This document shows, one piece after another, positions 26,901-37,700 of a DNA stretch of 64,000 nucleotides. This DNA is from Moheibacter lacus. Its GTDB lineage: Bacteria > Bacteroidota > Bacteroidia > Flavobacteriales > Weeksellaceae. The stretch is taken from positions 62,001 to 126,000 of the forward strand of contig NZ_JACDZE010000004.1 in assembly GCF_014042165.1 (NCBI RefSeq). Reading direction: 5' to 3'. How positions within the stretch are numbered: position 1 is the first letter of the stretch; every line of letters begins with the position of its first letter. Both the position numbers and the translations under genes were made by a program. The notes beneath the pieces are model-generated. The model searched no databases. It saw nothing but the letters and a program-made list of their open reading frames with translations, and had not been told where the DNA came from.

Positions 26901-27554
26901 TTAGGTAACTATTTTCAATATAAATGAATGGTTTTCCAAACCTTCCGTTGTGATTTCGTCAATGAAATTTTGGGTTTTCAATTCATCCATAATTTTTTTG
27001 ATTTTTGATACAATTTCAGTTGTACTTTTGAATTGAATAATAAAACTTGCTGGAAATATATTTTCTTCAAAAAAATTATATGGAATTCCTAGCTCTTTTT
27101 CCGCGATTTTTTGAGCCTCTTCTTTTGAAATATAACGGAATTCATCTGATTTGAAATTTTCTTTTAACCGATTCTTTAAATTGTCAAAATCTATATCAGA
27201 AATCGAATTTTTTAAGAAAATTTCTACTGTAATCGAATCATAAATCATTAGATACTTTACCGCATATTCTGAATCTTTGTACAAGATGAGATCATTTTTT
27301 GTTTTTTCAATTAAATCTTTTTTAGAGATCCTATGGCTAATTTCAGAATCTTGAAAATTCATTATTTCAAATTCTTTTTCAGGATCATATTGGTAAAACT
27401 CTAAATTCAAGCTATCATTTTCATTTAACAATTCGACTTTGTTTTCAGAAATCACCGCAATCGAATAGGATTCAGAAATAGTTTTCCATTCTAACTTTTG
27501 AGAATAAGAAAATAAACTGCAAAACATCAAAAGCAAAAAAATATATCTTTTCAT
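26901..27554 (-). CDS. Secreted protein resembling the FtsX extracellular domain
   Basis: The protein has a signal peptide (MKRYIFLLLMFCSLFSYSQ) and about 195 residues of mature sequence without further membrane spans. Two units (about 75-135 and 145-215) look alike; the second, KELGIPYNFFEENIFPASFI then a paired strand-helix and FIDEITTEG, resembles the extracellular loop of the cell-division protein FtsX. No FtsX membrane part is present. A periplasmic role is likely, and anything further is inference. It follows the nucleoside phosphorylase gene on the same strand with no gap. Confidence 0.6.
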   Translation of the reverse strand: MKRYIFLLLMFCSLFSYSQKLEWKTISESYSIAVISENKVELLNENDSLNLEFYQYDPEKEFEIMNFQDSEISHRISKKDLIEKTKNDLILYKDSEYAVKYLMIYDSITVEIFLKNSISDIDFDNLKNRLKENFKSDEFRYISKEEAQKIAEKELGIPYNFFEENIFPASFIIQFKSTTEIVSKIKKIMDELKTQNFIDEITTEGLENHSFILKIVT

Positions 27555-28430
27555 CTAACTATTTGTCAACTTCTCCAACGCATACTGAATCATCTTATCT
27601 ACGCTTTTAAAGGAATCCTTACTAAACTCTCCCAAAGCACGGTTTGCCACAATGCAATTGACCGAAAGCGCTTCGTGACCCATCATCGCAGCAAGACCAT
27701 AAATGCCTGAAGTTTCCATTTCGAAATTGGTGATCCGATGATCGTTATGTGAGAAACTTGAAAGAATTTCATTGATATCAACCGGATGGGGTGCCAGTCG
27801 TAGATTTCGTCCTTGTGGACCATAAAATCCCAAAGCTGTAGCGGTTATTCCGTTGATGGTTTGATCAGATGAAAGTTGTTCCAAAAGTTCAGTCGAACTT
27901 TTCACTACATAAGGAACAGCCTTAGAATCGTCCCAATCGGCATGCTCATAAAAGGCTTCTTCCATATCCAAATCCCGTACCATCAACGAATCTTCATAAA
28001 AATGCAACAAACCGTCCATACCCAATCCATGGGAGCTCAACACAACACTATCCACCGGAATGTCTTGGTGCAAAGCGCCTGAAGTTCCCAATCGTACAAA
28101 TTGCAACTGCCGTAAATCTTCTTTGATTTCACCGGTTTTCAAATCGATGTTTGCTAACGCATCCAATTCGCTGAAAACAATATCAATATTGTCCGTTCCC
28201 ATTCCGGTAGAAATTACGGTGATCCGTCTTCCATTCAGACTTCCTGTATGGGTGACTATTTCTCTTTTTCGGGTTTTGAATTCGATTTCATCAAAATATT
28301 GGGAAACTTTTTCCACACGATCAGGATCACCCACCGTAATAACCAAATCGGCTAATTGTTCTGGTAAAATATTGCAATGATATACACTTCCGTCCGGATT
28401 TAAAACCAATTCAGATGCTGCTTTGTTCAT
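27555..28430 (-). CDS. Nucleoside phosphorylase (uridine phosphorylase-like)
   Basis: Enzyme of nucleoside salvage that splits nucleosides with phosphate. Phosphate-site motifs ITVGDPDRVEKV and ISTGMGTDNIDIV, and the RLGTSGALHQDIPVDSVVLS segment, identify the PNP/UDP family. FEMETSGIYGLAAMMGHEAL carries the ribose-binding Glu-Met-Glu. It is 291 residues. Specificity for uridine is likely but not proven. Confidence 0.9.
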   Translation of the reverse strand: MNKAASELVLNPDGSVYHCNILPEQLADLVITVGDPDRVEKVSQYFDEIEFKTRKREIVTHTGSLNGRRITVISTGMGTDNIDIVFSELDALANIDLKTGEIKEDLRQLQFVRLGTSGALHQDIPVDSVVLSSHGLGMDGLLHFYEDSLMVRDLDMEEAFYEHADWDDSKAVPYVVKSSTELLEQLSSDQTINGITATALGFYGPQGRNLRLAPHPVDINEILSSFSHNDHRITNFEMETSGIYGLAAMMGHEALSVNCIVANRALGEFSKDSFKSVDKMIQYALEKLTNS

Positions 28431-28447
28431 GACGTGTTTCTTTTTTT

Positions 28448-28478
28448 CAAATCTAATTAATCCCTTTCATATTTCAGA
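28448..28478 (-). promoter_or_regulatory. Predicted promoter of the nucleoside phosphorylase
   Basis: On the minus strand, TCTG followed 19 bases later by TAGATTTG (28455-28448) sits about 17 bases before the start codon. It is divergent from the ZIP-transporter promoter. Confidence 0.55.
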
Positions 28479-28498
28479 ATAAAAATTAATCAAAAATA

Positions 28499-28530
28499 TT
28501 TGTTAGATTTGACTAACAATTTTAGATTTG
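28499..28530 (+). promoter_or_regulatory. ZIP-gene promoter with DtxR-like operator
   Basis: The promoter is TTTG (28499-28502), 20 bases, TAGATTTG (28523-28530). TTGTTAG-ATTTGA-CTAACAA (28500-28519) is a seven-bp dyad covering the -33 box and spacer, with the layout of DtxR/MntR-family operators. Confidence 0.75.
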
Positions 28531-28544
28531 TAAAAATTATTTGA

Positions 28545-29363
28545 ATGTTTCAATATATAGTTGACTATTTTGAAAGCATTCCTCCTGTATTAGCCGCTTT
28601 GTATGCGACGTTGTTTACGTGGGGACTGACTGCCTTAGGCGCTTCTCTTGTGTTTTTCTTTAAGACCATGAACCGCGTTTTTCTCGACGGTATGTTGGGG
28701 TTTACCGGTGGCGTGATGATTGCGGCGAGTTATTGGAGTTTGCTGGCGCCCGCTGTAGAAATGAGTTCAGGCCAAGGGATAATGAAGATTTTTCCGGTCG
28801 CATTTGGATTTGTTTTAGGTGCATTTTTTCTTTTTGGATTGGACAAAATTTTACCGCATTTACACATCAACTTCAAACAAGCGGAAGGAGTGAAAACGCC
28901 TTGGCAACGTACGACTTTGCTCACTTTGGCGATAACACTTCACAATATTCCCGAAGGTTTGGCGGTCGGTGTTTTATTTGGTGGCGTTGCAGCGGGAATT
29001 CCCGAAGCGACCATTGCAGGCGCTCTGACTTTGGCCATCGGAATTGGAATTCAGAATTTTCCGGAAGGAATAGCGGTGGCTATGCCGCTTCGCCGAATGG
29101 GACTTTCGCGCCGAAAAAGCTTTATGTACGGACAAGCTTCTGCCATCGTCGAACCCATTTTTGGGGTTTTGGGCGCTTTGGCCGTAACTTTTTTCACTCC
29201 GATTTTACCTTACGCACTAGCTTTTGCAGCGGCTGCCATGATTTATGTGGTAATTGAGGAAGTCGTTCCGGAAACCCAGCAAAGTGGAAATACAGACATT
29301 GCAACTTTGGGATTTGTCGCCGGATTTGTGGTGATGATGAGTTTGGATGTTCTTTTAGGTTAA
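28545..29363 (+). CDS. ZIP family metal transporter
   Basis: Membrane carrier for Zn2+, Mn2+ or Fe2+ with eight predicted spans. The metal-binding helices are clear: TLHNIPEGLAVGV and QNFPEGIAVAMPL, and KILPHLHINFKQ lies in the cytoplasmic loop. It belongs to the GufA-like bacterial subfamily (272 residues). The metal-type operator over its promoter fits regulated uptake. Its last 9 bases overlap the convergent VOC gene. Confidence 0.93.
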   Translation: MFQYIVDYFESIPPVLAALYATLFTWGLTALGASLVFFFKTMNRVFLDGMLGFTGGVMIAASYWSLLAPAVEMSSGQGIMKIFPVAFGFVLGAFFLFGLDKILPHLHINFKQAEGVKTPWQRTTLLTLAITLHNIPEGLAVGVLFGGVAAGIPEATIAGALTLAIGIGIQNFPEGIAVAMPLRRMGLSRRKSFMYGQASAIVEPIFGVLGALAVTFFTPILPYALAFAAAAMIYVVIEEVVPETQQSGNTDIATLGFVAGFVVMMSLDVLLG

Positions 29364-29750
29364 TTCAATTTCATACAATTCCAATGGCAATCCATCCGGG
29401 TCAGCAAAAAAAGTAAATCTTTTTCTGGTGAATTCATCGGTTCGAATCGGTTCGGTTTGAACGTTTTTGGAATTCAATTCTTCAATTGCTTTTTCTAAGT
29501 CTTCGACTTCAAATGCCAGATGCCGAAGTCCCGTAGCTTCCGGTTGAGAAACTCTTTCCGGTGGATCTGGAAAAGAAAACAATTCGATTATATATTTTCC
29601 ATTGAGTGCCAAATCCAATTTGTACGAATTTCGTTCTGCTCGATACACTTCTCGGATAATTTCTAAACCTAATATTTCTGTGTAGAATTTTTTAGAAACC
29701 GGATAATCAGAGCAAATCATGGCGATATGGTGAATGGATTTTAGATTCAA
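29355..29750 (-). CDS. VOC family glyoxalase-like protein
   Basis: A 131-residue single-domain vicinal-oxygen-chelate protein. Paired beta-alpha-beta-beta-beta units start with HHIAMICSDYPVSKKFYTEI and RHLAFEVEDLEKAIEEL; the metal ligands are probably His9, Glu in IIELFSF, His in LRHLAFE and Glu in LPLELYEI. It matches the YaeR/GloA2-type subgroup. The substrate is unknown. Confidence 0.87.
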   Translation of the reverse strand: MNLKSIHHIAMICSDYPVSKKFYTEILGLEIIREVYRAERNSYKLDLALNGKYIIELFSFPDPPERVSQPEATGLRHLAFEVEDLEKAIEELNSKNVQTEPIRTDEFTRKRFTFFADPDGLPLELYEIELT

Positions 29751-29760
29751 TATTTATTTT

Positions 29761-29792
29761 TTTGAGTAGTAAAATTAGAATATATATCTTCG
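29761..29792 (+). promoter_or_regulatory. Predicted promoter of the arsC-like gene
   Basis: TTTG (29761-29764), 20 bases, TATCTTCG (29785-29792), one mismatch. Confidence 0.5.
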
Positions 29793-29827
29793 AAAATTAG
29801 AAAGAATTAAATTACAAAAATTATACA

Positions 29828-30169
29828 ATGATAAAAATTTACCACAATAATAGATGCAGCAAAAGTAGAGAAGGCAAGCAAATCATAGAAGATTCCGGTA
29901 AAGATTTTGAAGTTGTAGAATACATGAAAGCGCCTATGTCTAAAAATGATTTAGAATCAATTATTCAAAAATTGAGAATTAGACCTTTGGATTTGGTACG
30001 GAAAAAAGAAAAGGCATGGAAGGAGAATTTTGAAGGTCAAGATTTGACTGATGATGAAATTATCCAAGCAATGATAGAACATCCAGCTTTGATGGAACGA
30101 CCCATAGTCATAAACGGAAGAAAAGCAGTCGTCGGTCGGCCACCAGTTCTGATCAAAGACATCTTGTGA
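29828..30169 (+). CDS. arsC: Arsenate reductase family protein (ArsC/Spx fold)
   Basis: A thioredoxin-fold protein of 113 residues with the single active Cys in NNRCSKSREG (Cys10), and the substrate arginines in KLRIRPLDLVRKK and ERPIVINGRKAVVGRPP, as in glutaredoxin-coupled ArsC. It stands alone, with no arsR or arsenite pump nearby, so a housekeeping redox role is also possible. Confidence 0.88.
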   Translation: MIKIYHNNRCSKSREGKQIIEDSGKDFEVVEYMKAPMSKNDLESIIQKLRIRPLDLVRKKEKAWKENFEGQDLTDDEIIQAMIEHPALMERPIVINGRKAVVGRPPVLIKDIL

Positions 30170-30198
30170 TTTCGGAACAATTTAATTAACTTTAACCT

Positions 30199-32421
30199 AT
30201 GGCAGAAGAGAAGGTATTAGATCCTATAGAGAAGGAAAATCAGGAGATTTCAAGACGGTATAAATTATTGTTGAAACATTCGTATCAAACCTTAACGACG
30301 GATGACAAAAAGTTGATCCGTAAGGCGTTTGATTTGGCGGTGGAAGCGCATAAAGACCAACGCAGAAAGTCGGGCGAACCTTATATTTTTCATCCGATTG
30401 AAGTGGCCAAAATCGTCGCTGATGAAATCGGATTGGGCGCGACGAGTATTGCAGCCGCATTGTTGCATGACGTAGTGGAAGATACAGATTATACGCTGGA
30501 TGATATCCGTGAAATATTTGGGGAGAAAATCGCCAGAATCATCGATGGTTTGACCAAAATTTCGGTGTTGAACAAACAAGATGTTTCGATCCAATCGGAG
30601 AATTATAAAAAACTCCTTTTAACACTTTCAGAAGACGTTCGTGTTATTCTCATCAAAATTGCTGATCGTTTGCACAATATGCGGACGCTAGAATCCATGC
30701 AAGAGGACAAACAGCTGAAAATCGCATCTGAAACGATTTTTATTTATGCGCCGCTCGCACACCGTATGGGATTGTACAACATCAAATCGGAATTGGAAGA
30801 TTTGAGTTTGAAATATACCAAACCGGACGAATACGCAAGCATAGAACAAAAATTAATTGAAACCAAAGAAGAAAGAGAAAAATACATCCATGATTTTACC
30901 CAAACGGTCAACGAAAGATTGGTAGAAGAAGGTTTGGAATTTGAGATCAAAGGCCGTTCAAAATCCGTGTTTTCCATTCACCGAAAAATGCTTTCTCAGC
31001 ATGTTTCTTTTGAGGAAGTCTACGACAAATTTGCCATCCGTATTATTTACCGGTCCGACAAAAAGAACGAAAAATTTGTGGCTTGGAAAATTTATTCGGT
31101 CGTGACCGACATCTTCCGCCCCAATCCTAAACGATTACGCGACTGGATTTCCCAACCCAAATCTACCGGATATGAATCTTTACACATAACCGTAATGGGC
31201 CCGATGGCGAGATGGGTAGAAGTCCAAATCCGTTCAGAGCGCATGGATGAATTGGCAGAAAGGGGAGTGGCAGCGCATTATAAATACAAGGAGAATTACC
31301 AAGTTGAAGATTCGAAAGTAGACGAATGGATCAGTCAGGTGCGGGAAATGTTGGAAAACAATGAAGGACAGGACGCATCTGAATTCATCGATAATTTCAA
31401 ATTTAATTTGTATGCCAAAGAAATCTATGTTTTTACGCCAAAAGGCGATTTGTTTTCTTTGCCCAAGGGTGCTTCATCGCTTGATTTTGCGTATGCGATC
31501 CACAGTAACATCGGCGACACTTGTTTGGGAGCCAAAGTGAATGGGAAACTCTATCCGCTGAGCCATGAATTGCAAAGTGGTGATCAAGTCGAAATCTTGA
31601 CTTCACCTAATCAAAAACCAAAGATGGATTGGTTAGAATTTGTGGTCACCAGTAAGGCGAGATCAAAAATTAAAGCTTCGCTCAATGCTGCTCGCAGAGC
31701 AACTTCTGAGGAGGGAAAGGAAATTCTGATCAGAAAACTGCGTCATTTGAAATTGGATTTTAGTGAAAGTATCGTCAATGATTTGCAGGTTTTTTTCAAA
31801 TTGAAAAACAGCCAGGATGTTTTCTATAAAGTTGCGACGGGAGAAATTGACAACAAAAGTTTGCGGAAATTTGCGGAAGGAAAATCAGGTATTACAGGTT
31901 TTATCAACCGATTCCGCCCAAAAGCCAAAACCGTTTCTCAGCCAGAAGAATTGATTCTGCAGAAATACGATTCGCTGGTTTTTGGACCAGATGAAGAAAA
32001 ACTAGATTATGATTTGGCTTCCTGTTGTAATCCGATTGCGGGCGATAAAGTATTTGGGTTTGTGACGGTTGCAAAAGGCATCAGGGTACATAAAAAAGAT
32101 TGTCCAAATGCAGTTGCATTACAAGCCAATCAAGCCTATCGGATTATCCGCGCCAAATGGATCGATTCTTCTTCCCAATTGTACCGGGCGATTATAAATA
32201 TTCACGGTTTGGATAGAATTGGATTGGTCAATGACATCACGAAAATCATTTCTTCCAATTTGCATGTACACATCAGAAGCATCAATATTTCTGAAGAAGA
32301 TGGTGTTTTTGATGGGAAAATTTCGGTTTCAGTTAAAAATAAGGTTCAATTGGAACGAATTTTAGAACAATTGAAAAATATCGAGGGAATCGAAAAAGTA
32401 AGCCGTACCTTTGCAAATTAA
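30199..32421 (+). CDS. Bifunctional (p)ppGpp synthetase/hydrolase
   Basis: RelA/SpoT homologue controlling the stringent response. The domain order is complete: HD hydrolase (ALLHDVVEDT, with IKIADRLHNMRTL), synthetase (DKFAIRIIYRS, WISQPKSTGYESLHITV), TGS (VFTPKGDLFSLPKGASSLDF), a Cys-containing conserved region (YDLASCCNPIAGD) and a C-terminal ACT domain. Intact HD residues argue for hydrolase activity. It is 740 residues, and a small membrane-protein gene follows directly. Confidence 0.96.
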   Translation: MAEEKVLDPIEKENQEISRRYKLLLKHSYQTLTTDDKKLIRKAFDLAVEAHKDQRRKSGEPYIFHPIEVAKIVADEIGLGATSIAAALLHDVVEDTDYTLDDIREIFGEKIARIIDGLTKISVLNKQDVSIQSENYKKLLLTLSEDVRVILIKIADRLHNMRTLESMQEDKQLKIASETIFIYAPLAHRMGLYNIKSELEDLSLKYTKPDEYASIEQKLIETKEEREKYIHDFTQTVNERLVEEGLEFEIKGRSKSVFSIHRKMLSQHVSFEEVYDKFAIRIIYRSDKKNEKFVAWKIYSVVTDIFRPNPKRLRDWISQPKSTGYESLHITVMGPMARWVEVQIRSERMDELAERGVAAHYKYKENYQVEDSKVDEWISQVREMLENNEGQDASEFIDNFKFNLYAKEIYVFTPKGDLFSLPKGASSLDFAYAIHSNIGDTCLGAKVNGKLYPLSHELQSGDQVEILTSPNQKPKMDWLEFVVTSKARSKIKASLNAARRATSEEGKEILIRKLRHLKLDFSESIVNDLQVFFKLKNSQDVFYKVATGEIDNKSLRKFAEGKSGITGFINRFRPKAKTVSQPEELILQKYDSLVFGPDEEKLDYDLASCCNPIAGDKVFGFVTVAKGIRVHKKDCPNAVALQANQAYRIIRAKWIDSSSQLYRAIINIHGLDRIGLVNDITKIISSNLHVHIRSINISEEDGVFDGKISVSVKNKVQLERILEQLKNIEGIEKVSRTFAN

Positions 32422-32429
32422 TTTTGACC

Positions 32430-34657
<2,228 letters not shown>

Positions 34658-34693
34658 TCAATTTGAAAATTGGATAATTTGGGAATTTGAAAA

Positions 34694-34727
34694 TAAAAAA
34701 TCCTTGCCAAAAAAACTTGACAAGGAT
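34694..34727 (-). terminator. Terminator of the thiolase gene
   Basis: ATCCTTG (34700-34706) pairs with CAAGGAT (34721-34727). The A-run at 34694-34700 gives a U-tract on the minus strand. Confidence 0.75.
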
Positions 34728-34752
34728 ACTTTATAGATTGTATTTTGTACAA

Positions 34753-35934
34753 TTATTCTACATTCTCAATAATCATCGCAGAAGCGCCACCACCTCCGTT
34801 GCAGATCCCGGCTCCACCGATTTTTCCGCCGTTTTGTTTCAATACGTTGATCAGCGTAACCAAAATTCTGGAACCTGAATTTCCCAAAGGATGTCCGAGT
34901 GAAACTGCACCTCCGTTTACGTTGATTTTCGCAGCATCCAATTCCAATAAATTGGTGTTCACGATTCCAACTACGGAAAAAGCTTCGTTGAATTCCCAGA
35001 AATCAACTTCAGATTTGTCCAATCCGGCTTTTTTCAAAGCAACCGGAACTGCTTTTGCAGGAGCCGTGGTAAACAATTCAGGATCATGAGCTGCATCTCC
35101 ATAAGAAAGGATTTTGGCCAATGGTTTTAAGCCTAATTCCTCAGCTTTTTCTCTCGACATCAAAACCAAAGCAGAAGCACCGTCGTTCAAAGTAGAGGCA
35201 TTTGCAGCGGTAACGGTACCTTCTCTTTCAAATGCCGGACGTAAACTTGCGAATTTTTCGAAGTTGGCAGATTTGTATTCTTCATCTTCTGAAACGATTA
35301 GCGGATCACCTTTTCGTTGAGGAACTGCTACCGGAACGATTTCATCTGCAAATTTCCCTTCTTTCCAAGCATTGGCTGAACGGGTATAGGATTCGATGGC
35401 AAAAGCATCTTGTGCTTCTCTTGAAATATTGTATTTCACAGCCGTTGCATCAGCTGCAAAACCCATTGTTTTTTTGTTGTAGGCATCTTGAAGTCCATCT
35501 TGAATGATTCCATCCAATTGAACGGCATTTCCAAATTTGATTCCGGTACGACCAGACATATTGTAAAATGGCGTTTGGGACATATTTTCCATTCCACCGG
35601 CAACGACGATTTCGGCATCGCCACATTTGATCGCTTGCGCAGCAAACATCACGGCTTTCATCCCTGAAGCACAAACTTTGTTAACGGTAGTACAAGGAAC
35701 GGAATTGGGAAGACCGGCAGCAAGAGCAGCTTGGCGGGCAGGAGCTTGTCCTTCACCGGCTTGTAAAACATTTCCCATAAAAACCTCCTGAACTTTTGAA
35801 GGATCTAAATTGATTTTTTCTAAAGCACCTTTAATAGCAGTTGCACCCAATTGAACAGCGGGTACAGTAGATAATCCACCTAAAAATGAGCCCATGGGCG
35901 TTCTTACGGCAGATACGATGACAACTTCTTTCAT
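34753..35934 (-). CDS. Acetyl-CoA C-acyltransferase (thiolase)
   Basis: Type II thiolase-fold enzyme of 393 residues, probably acetoacetyl-CoA thiolase or 3-ketoacyl-CoA thiolase. The acyl-accepting Cys is in TVNKVCASGMKAV, the active His in AVSLGHPLGNSGSR and the base Cys in GAGICNGGGGAS. No other fatty-acid genes are adjacent, so the pathway direction is unclear. Confidence 0.94.
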   Translation of the reverse strand: MKEVVIVSAVRTPMGSFLGGLSTVPAVQLGATAIKGALEKINLDPSKVQEVFMGNVLQAGEGQAPARQAALAAGLPNSVPCTTVNKVCASGMKAVMFAAQAIKCGDAEIVVAGGMENMSQTPFYNMSGRTGIKFGNAVQLDGIIQDGLQDAYNKKTMGFAADATAVKYNISREAQDAFAIESYTRSANAWKEGKFADEIVPVAVPQRKGDPLIVSEDEEYKSANFEKFASLRPAFEREGTVTAANASTLNDGASALVLMSREKAEELGLKPLAKILSYGDAAHDPELFTTAPAKAVPVALKKAGLDKSEVDFWEFNEAFSVVGIVNTNLLELDAAKINVNGGAVSLGHPLGNSGSRILVTLINVLKQNGGKIGGAGICNGGGGASAMIIENVE

Positions 35935-36030
35935 AATTTGTTTTGCGTTATGATTTTAAAATAGTCCTGCAATTTAGCGATTTTTACAGTGAAAATTTGA
36001 GAATTCGCTTTAATCTTTCATTCAAATTAA

Positions 36031-36038
36031 TACTTTTG
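36031..36038 (+). promoter_or_regulatory. Predicted -7 element of lysA
   Basis: TACTTTTG, 21 bases before the lysA start. The upstream -33 box is weak. Confidence 0.5.
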
Positions 36039-36059
36039 CAACTTAGAAAAATTTTTAAT

Positions 36060-37271
36060 ATGACAATGGATAGAGAACAGCTCCTAAATGTTGCTGAGAA
36101 ATTTGGTACGCCGGTTTACGTGTACGATTCAGAAATTATGAGGGCTCAATACGAGCGAATGATCAATGCTTTTTCTACTGTCAAGAAGGTCAAATTAAAT
36201 TATGCTTGTAAAGCGAATACAAATCTGAACATTTTAAAATTTTTCAAATCTTTGAATTCCGGTCTAGATACGGTTTCCATTCAAGAAGCGATGATCGGTA
36301 TGAAAGCCGGATTTGAGCCAAATGAAATCATTTATACGCCAAATGGTGTTTCTTTTGAGGAAATTAAAATGGCTGTGGAATTGGGGTTGAAAATTAACAT
36401 TGATAACATTTCGGTTTTGGAACATTTCGGACATGAATTCCCTGATTATCCGGTTTGTATCCGTATCAATCCACACATCATGGCTGGTGGAAATTCAAAG
36501 ATTTCGGTAGGACATATCGATTCTAAATTTGGGATTTCGGTTCATCAGATGCCACTTGTAAAGAGAATGGTGGAAAATACAGGTTTAAAAATCAATGGCA
36601 TACACATGCATACAGGATCTGATATTTTGGACATCGATGTGTTTTTACAAGGAGCGGAAATTTTATTTGAAGTCGCAAAAGATTTTAAGGATTTGGACTA
36701 TTTGGATTTTGGAAGTGGATTTAAAGTGCCTTATTATCCAAATGGTGATGAAACGGATATCGAATATTTAGGTGAAAAATTGGGCAATCGATTCAATGTT
36801 TTTCAGAAGAAATATGGAAAAGAATTGACCTTGATGTTTGAACCGGGGAAATATTTGGTAAGTCAATCAGGTTATTTTCTGGCTTCAGTCAACGTAGTAA
36901 AGCAAACGACATCTACGGTTTTTGCCGGAATTGACAGTGGATTCAACCATTTGATCCGTCCTATGTTCTATGGTGCGCACCATGAAATCCTGAATTTGTC
37001 CAATCCGGAAGGAAGAAATAGATATTATACCGTAGTCGGATATATTTGTGAAACCGATACTTTTGGAAACAATCGCAAAATAAATGAAATCCGTGAGGGC
37101 GATGTTTTGTGTTTTTTAAATGCCGGAGCTTATTGTTTCTCAATGGCTTCCAATTATAACTCAAGGTTCAGACCTGCAGAGGTTTTGTTGGTCAATGGTG
37201 AAGCGCAATTGATCAGAAAAAGAGAGACGATCGAAGATTTATTGGGAACGACTATAGAAATTTCGATTTAG
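36060..37271 (+). CDS. lysA: Diaminopimelate decarboxylase
   Basis: PLP enzyme for the last step of lysine synthesis. The PLP lysine is in KLNYACKANTN. HMHTGSDILD, the FEPGKYLVSQSG substrate segment and the late CETDTFG and NAGAYCFSM motifs are all present. I use the ATG at 36060 (about 403 residues); the frame extends upstream across a -7 promoter element. It is the last core gene before the tRNA-Ser. Confidence 0.94.
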   Translation: MTMDREQLLNVAEKFGTPVYVYDSEIMRAQYERMINAFSTVKKVKLNYACKANTNLNILKFFKSLNSGLDTVSIQEAMIGMKAGFEPNEIIYTPNGVSFEEIKMAVELGLKINIDNISVLEHFGHEFPDYPVCIRINPHIMAGGNSKISVGHIDSKFGISVHQMPLVKRMVENTGLKINGIHMHTGSDILDIDVFLQGAEILFEVAKDFKDLDYLDFGSGFKVPYYPNGDETDIEYLGEKLGNRFNVFQKKYGKELTLMFEPGKYLVSQSGYFLASVNVVKQTTSTVFAGIDSGFNHLIRPMFYGAHHEILNLSNPEGRNRYYTVVGYICETDTFGNNRKINEIREGDVLCFLNAGAYCFSMASNYNSRFRPAEVLLVNGEAQLIRKRETIEDLLGTTIEISI

Positions 37272-37272
37272 G

Positions 37273-37305
37273 TTTGCAGATTTGAATTAAAAAACTATAT
37301 ATTTG
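37273..37305 (+). promoter_or_regulatory. Predicted promoter of tRNA-Ser
   Basis: TTTG (37273-37276), 21 bases, TATATTTG (37298-37305). It overlaps the lysA 3' end. Confidence 0.65.
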
Positions 37306-37341
37306 CACCCACAAATGAGGAAACGGTCAAGGTTTCCATTT

Positions 37342-37426
37342 GGAGAAATGGCAGAGTGGTCGATTGCGGCAGTCTTGAAAACTGTTGAGGGTAACACCTC
37401 CGGGGGTTCGAATCCCTCTTTCTCCG
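37342..37426 (+). tRNA. tRNA-Ser (anticodon UGA)
   Basis: The acceptor GGAGAAA (37342-37348) pairs with TTTCTCC (37419-37425), followed by discriminator G. The anticodon loop CTTGAAA holds TGA at 37376-37378. The long variable arm GAGG-GTAACA-CCTC is typical of tRNA-Ser. No CCA is encoded. Its 3' end is the likely attachment site of the element that follows. Confidence 0.96.
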
Positions 37427-37470
37427 CTGAATATGAAAAGCTAGACTTTTCAAAATCTTCTAAAATTTTC

Positions 37471-37507
37471 AAAAACCCTGTAATAACAATGAATTGCAGG
37501 GTTTTTT
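37471..37507 (+). terminator. Terminator after tRNA-Ser
   Basis: AAAAACCCTG (37471-37480) pairs with CAGGGTTTTT (37497-37506), followed by T. Confidence 0.85.
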
Positions 37508-37559
37508 GATTAATCATCTATCACAAAATTTTCAAAAGCAATCAAAATTACTCTGCATT

Positions 37560-37601
37560 AATCGTGGCAATTTTTCAGACCGAAAAATAACTGCCACGAT
37601 T
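37560..37601. repeat. Nested inverted repeat between tRNA-Ser and integrase
   Basis: AATCGTGGCA (37560-37569) matches TGCCACGATT (37592-37601). Inside, ATTTTTC (37570-37576) matches GAAAAAT (37582-37588). It has no terminator-like T-run. Confidence 0.85.
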
Positions 37602-37624
37602 TGAAGTATAATTCATTAAAATAT

Positions 37625-37649
37625 AAGATGTTAAGTAGTTTAACATCTT
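37625..37649. repeat. Perfect ten-bp inverted repeat before the integrase gene
   Basis: AAGATGTTAA (37625-37634), loop GTAGT, TTAACATCTT (37640-37649), 51 bases before the integrase start. It is a candidate operator or integrase arm site. Confidence 0.8.
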
Positions 37650-37700
37650 GATTCAAAGACATAATATTTAGAAATTTATAAACCATAAATATTTAAAGTT

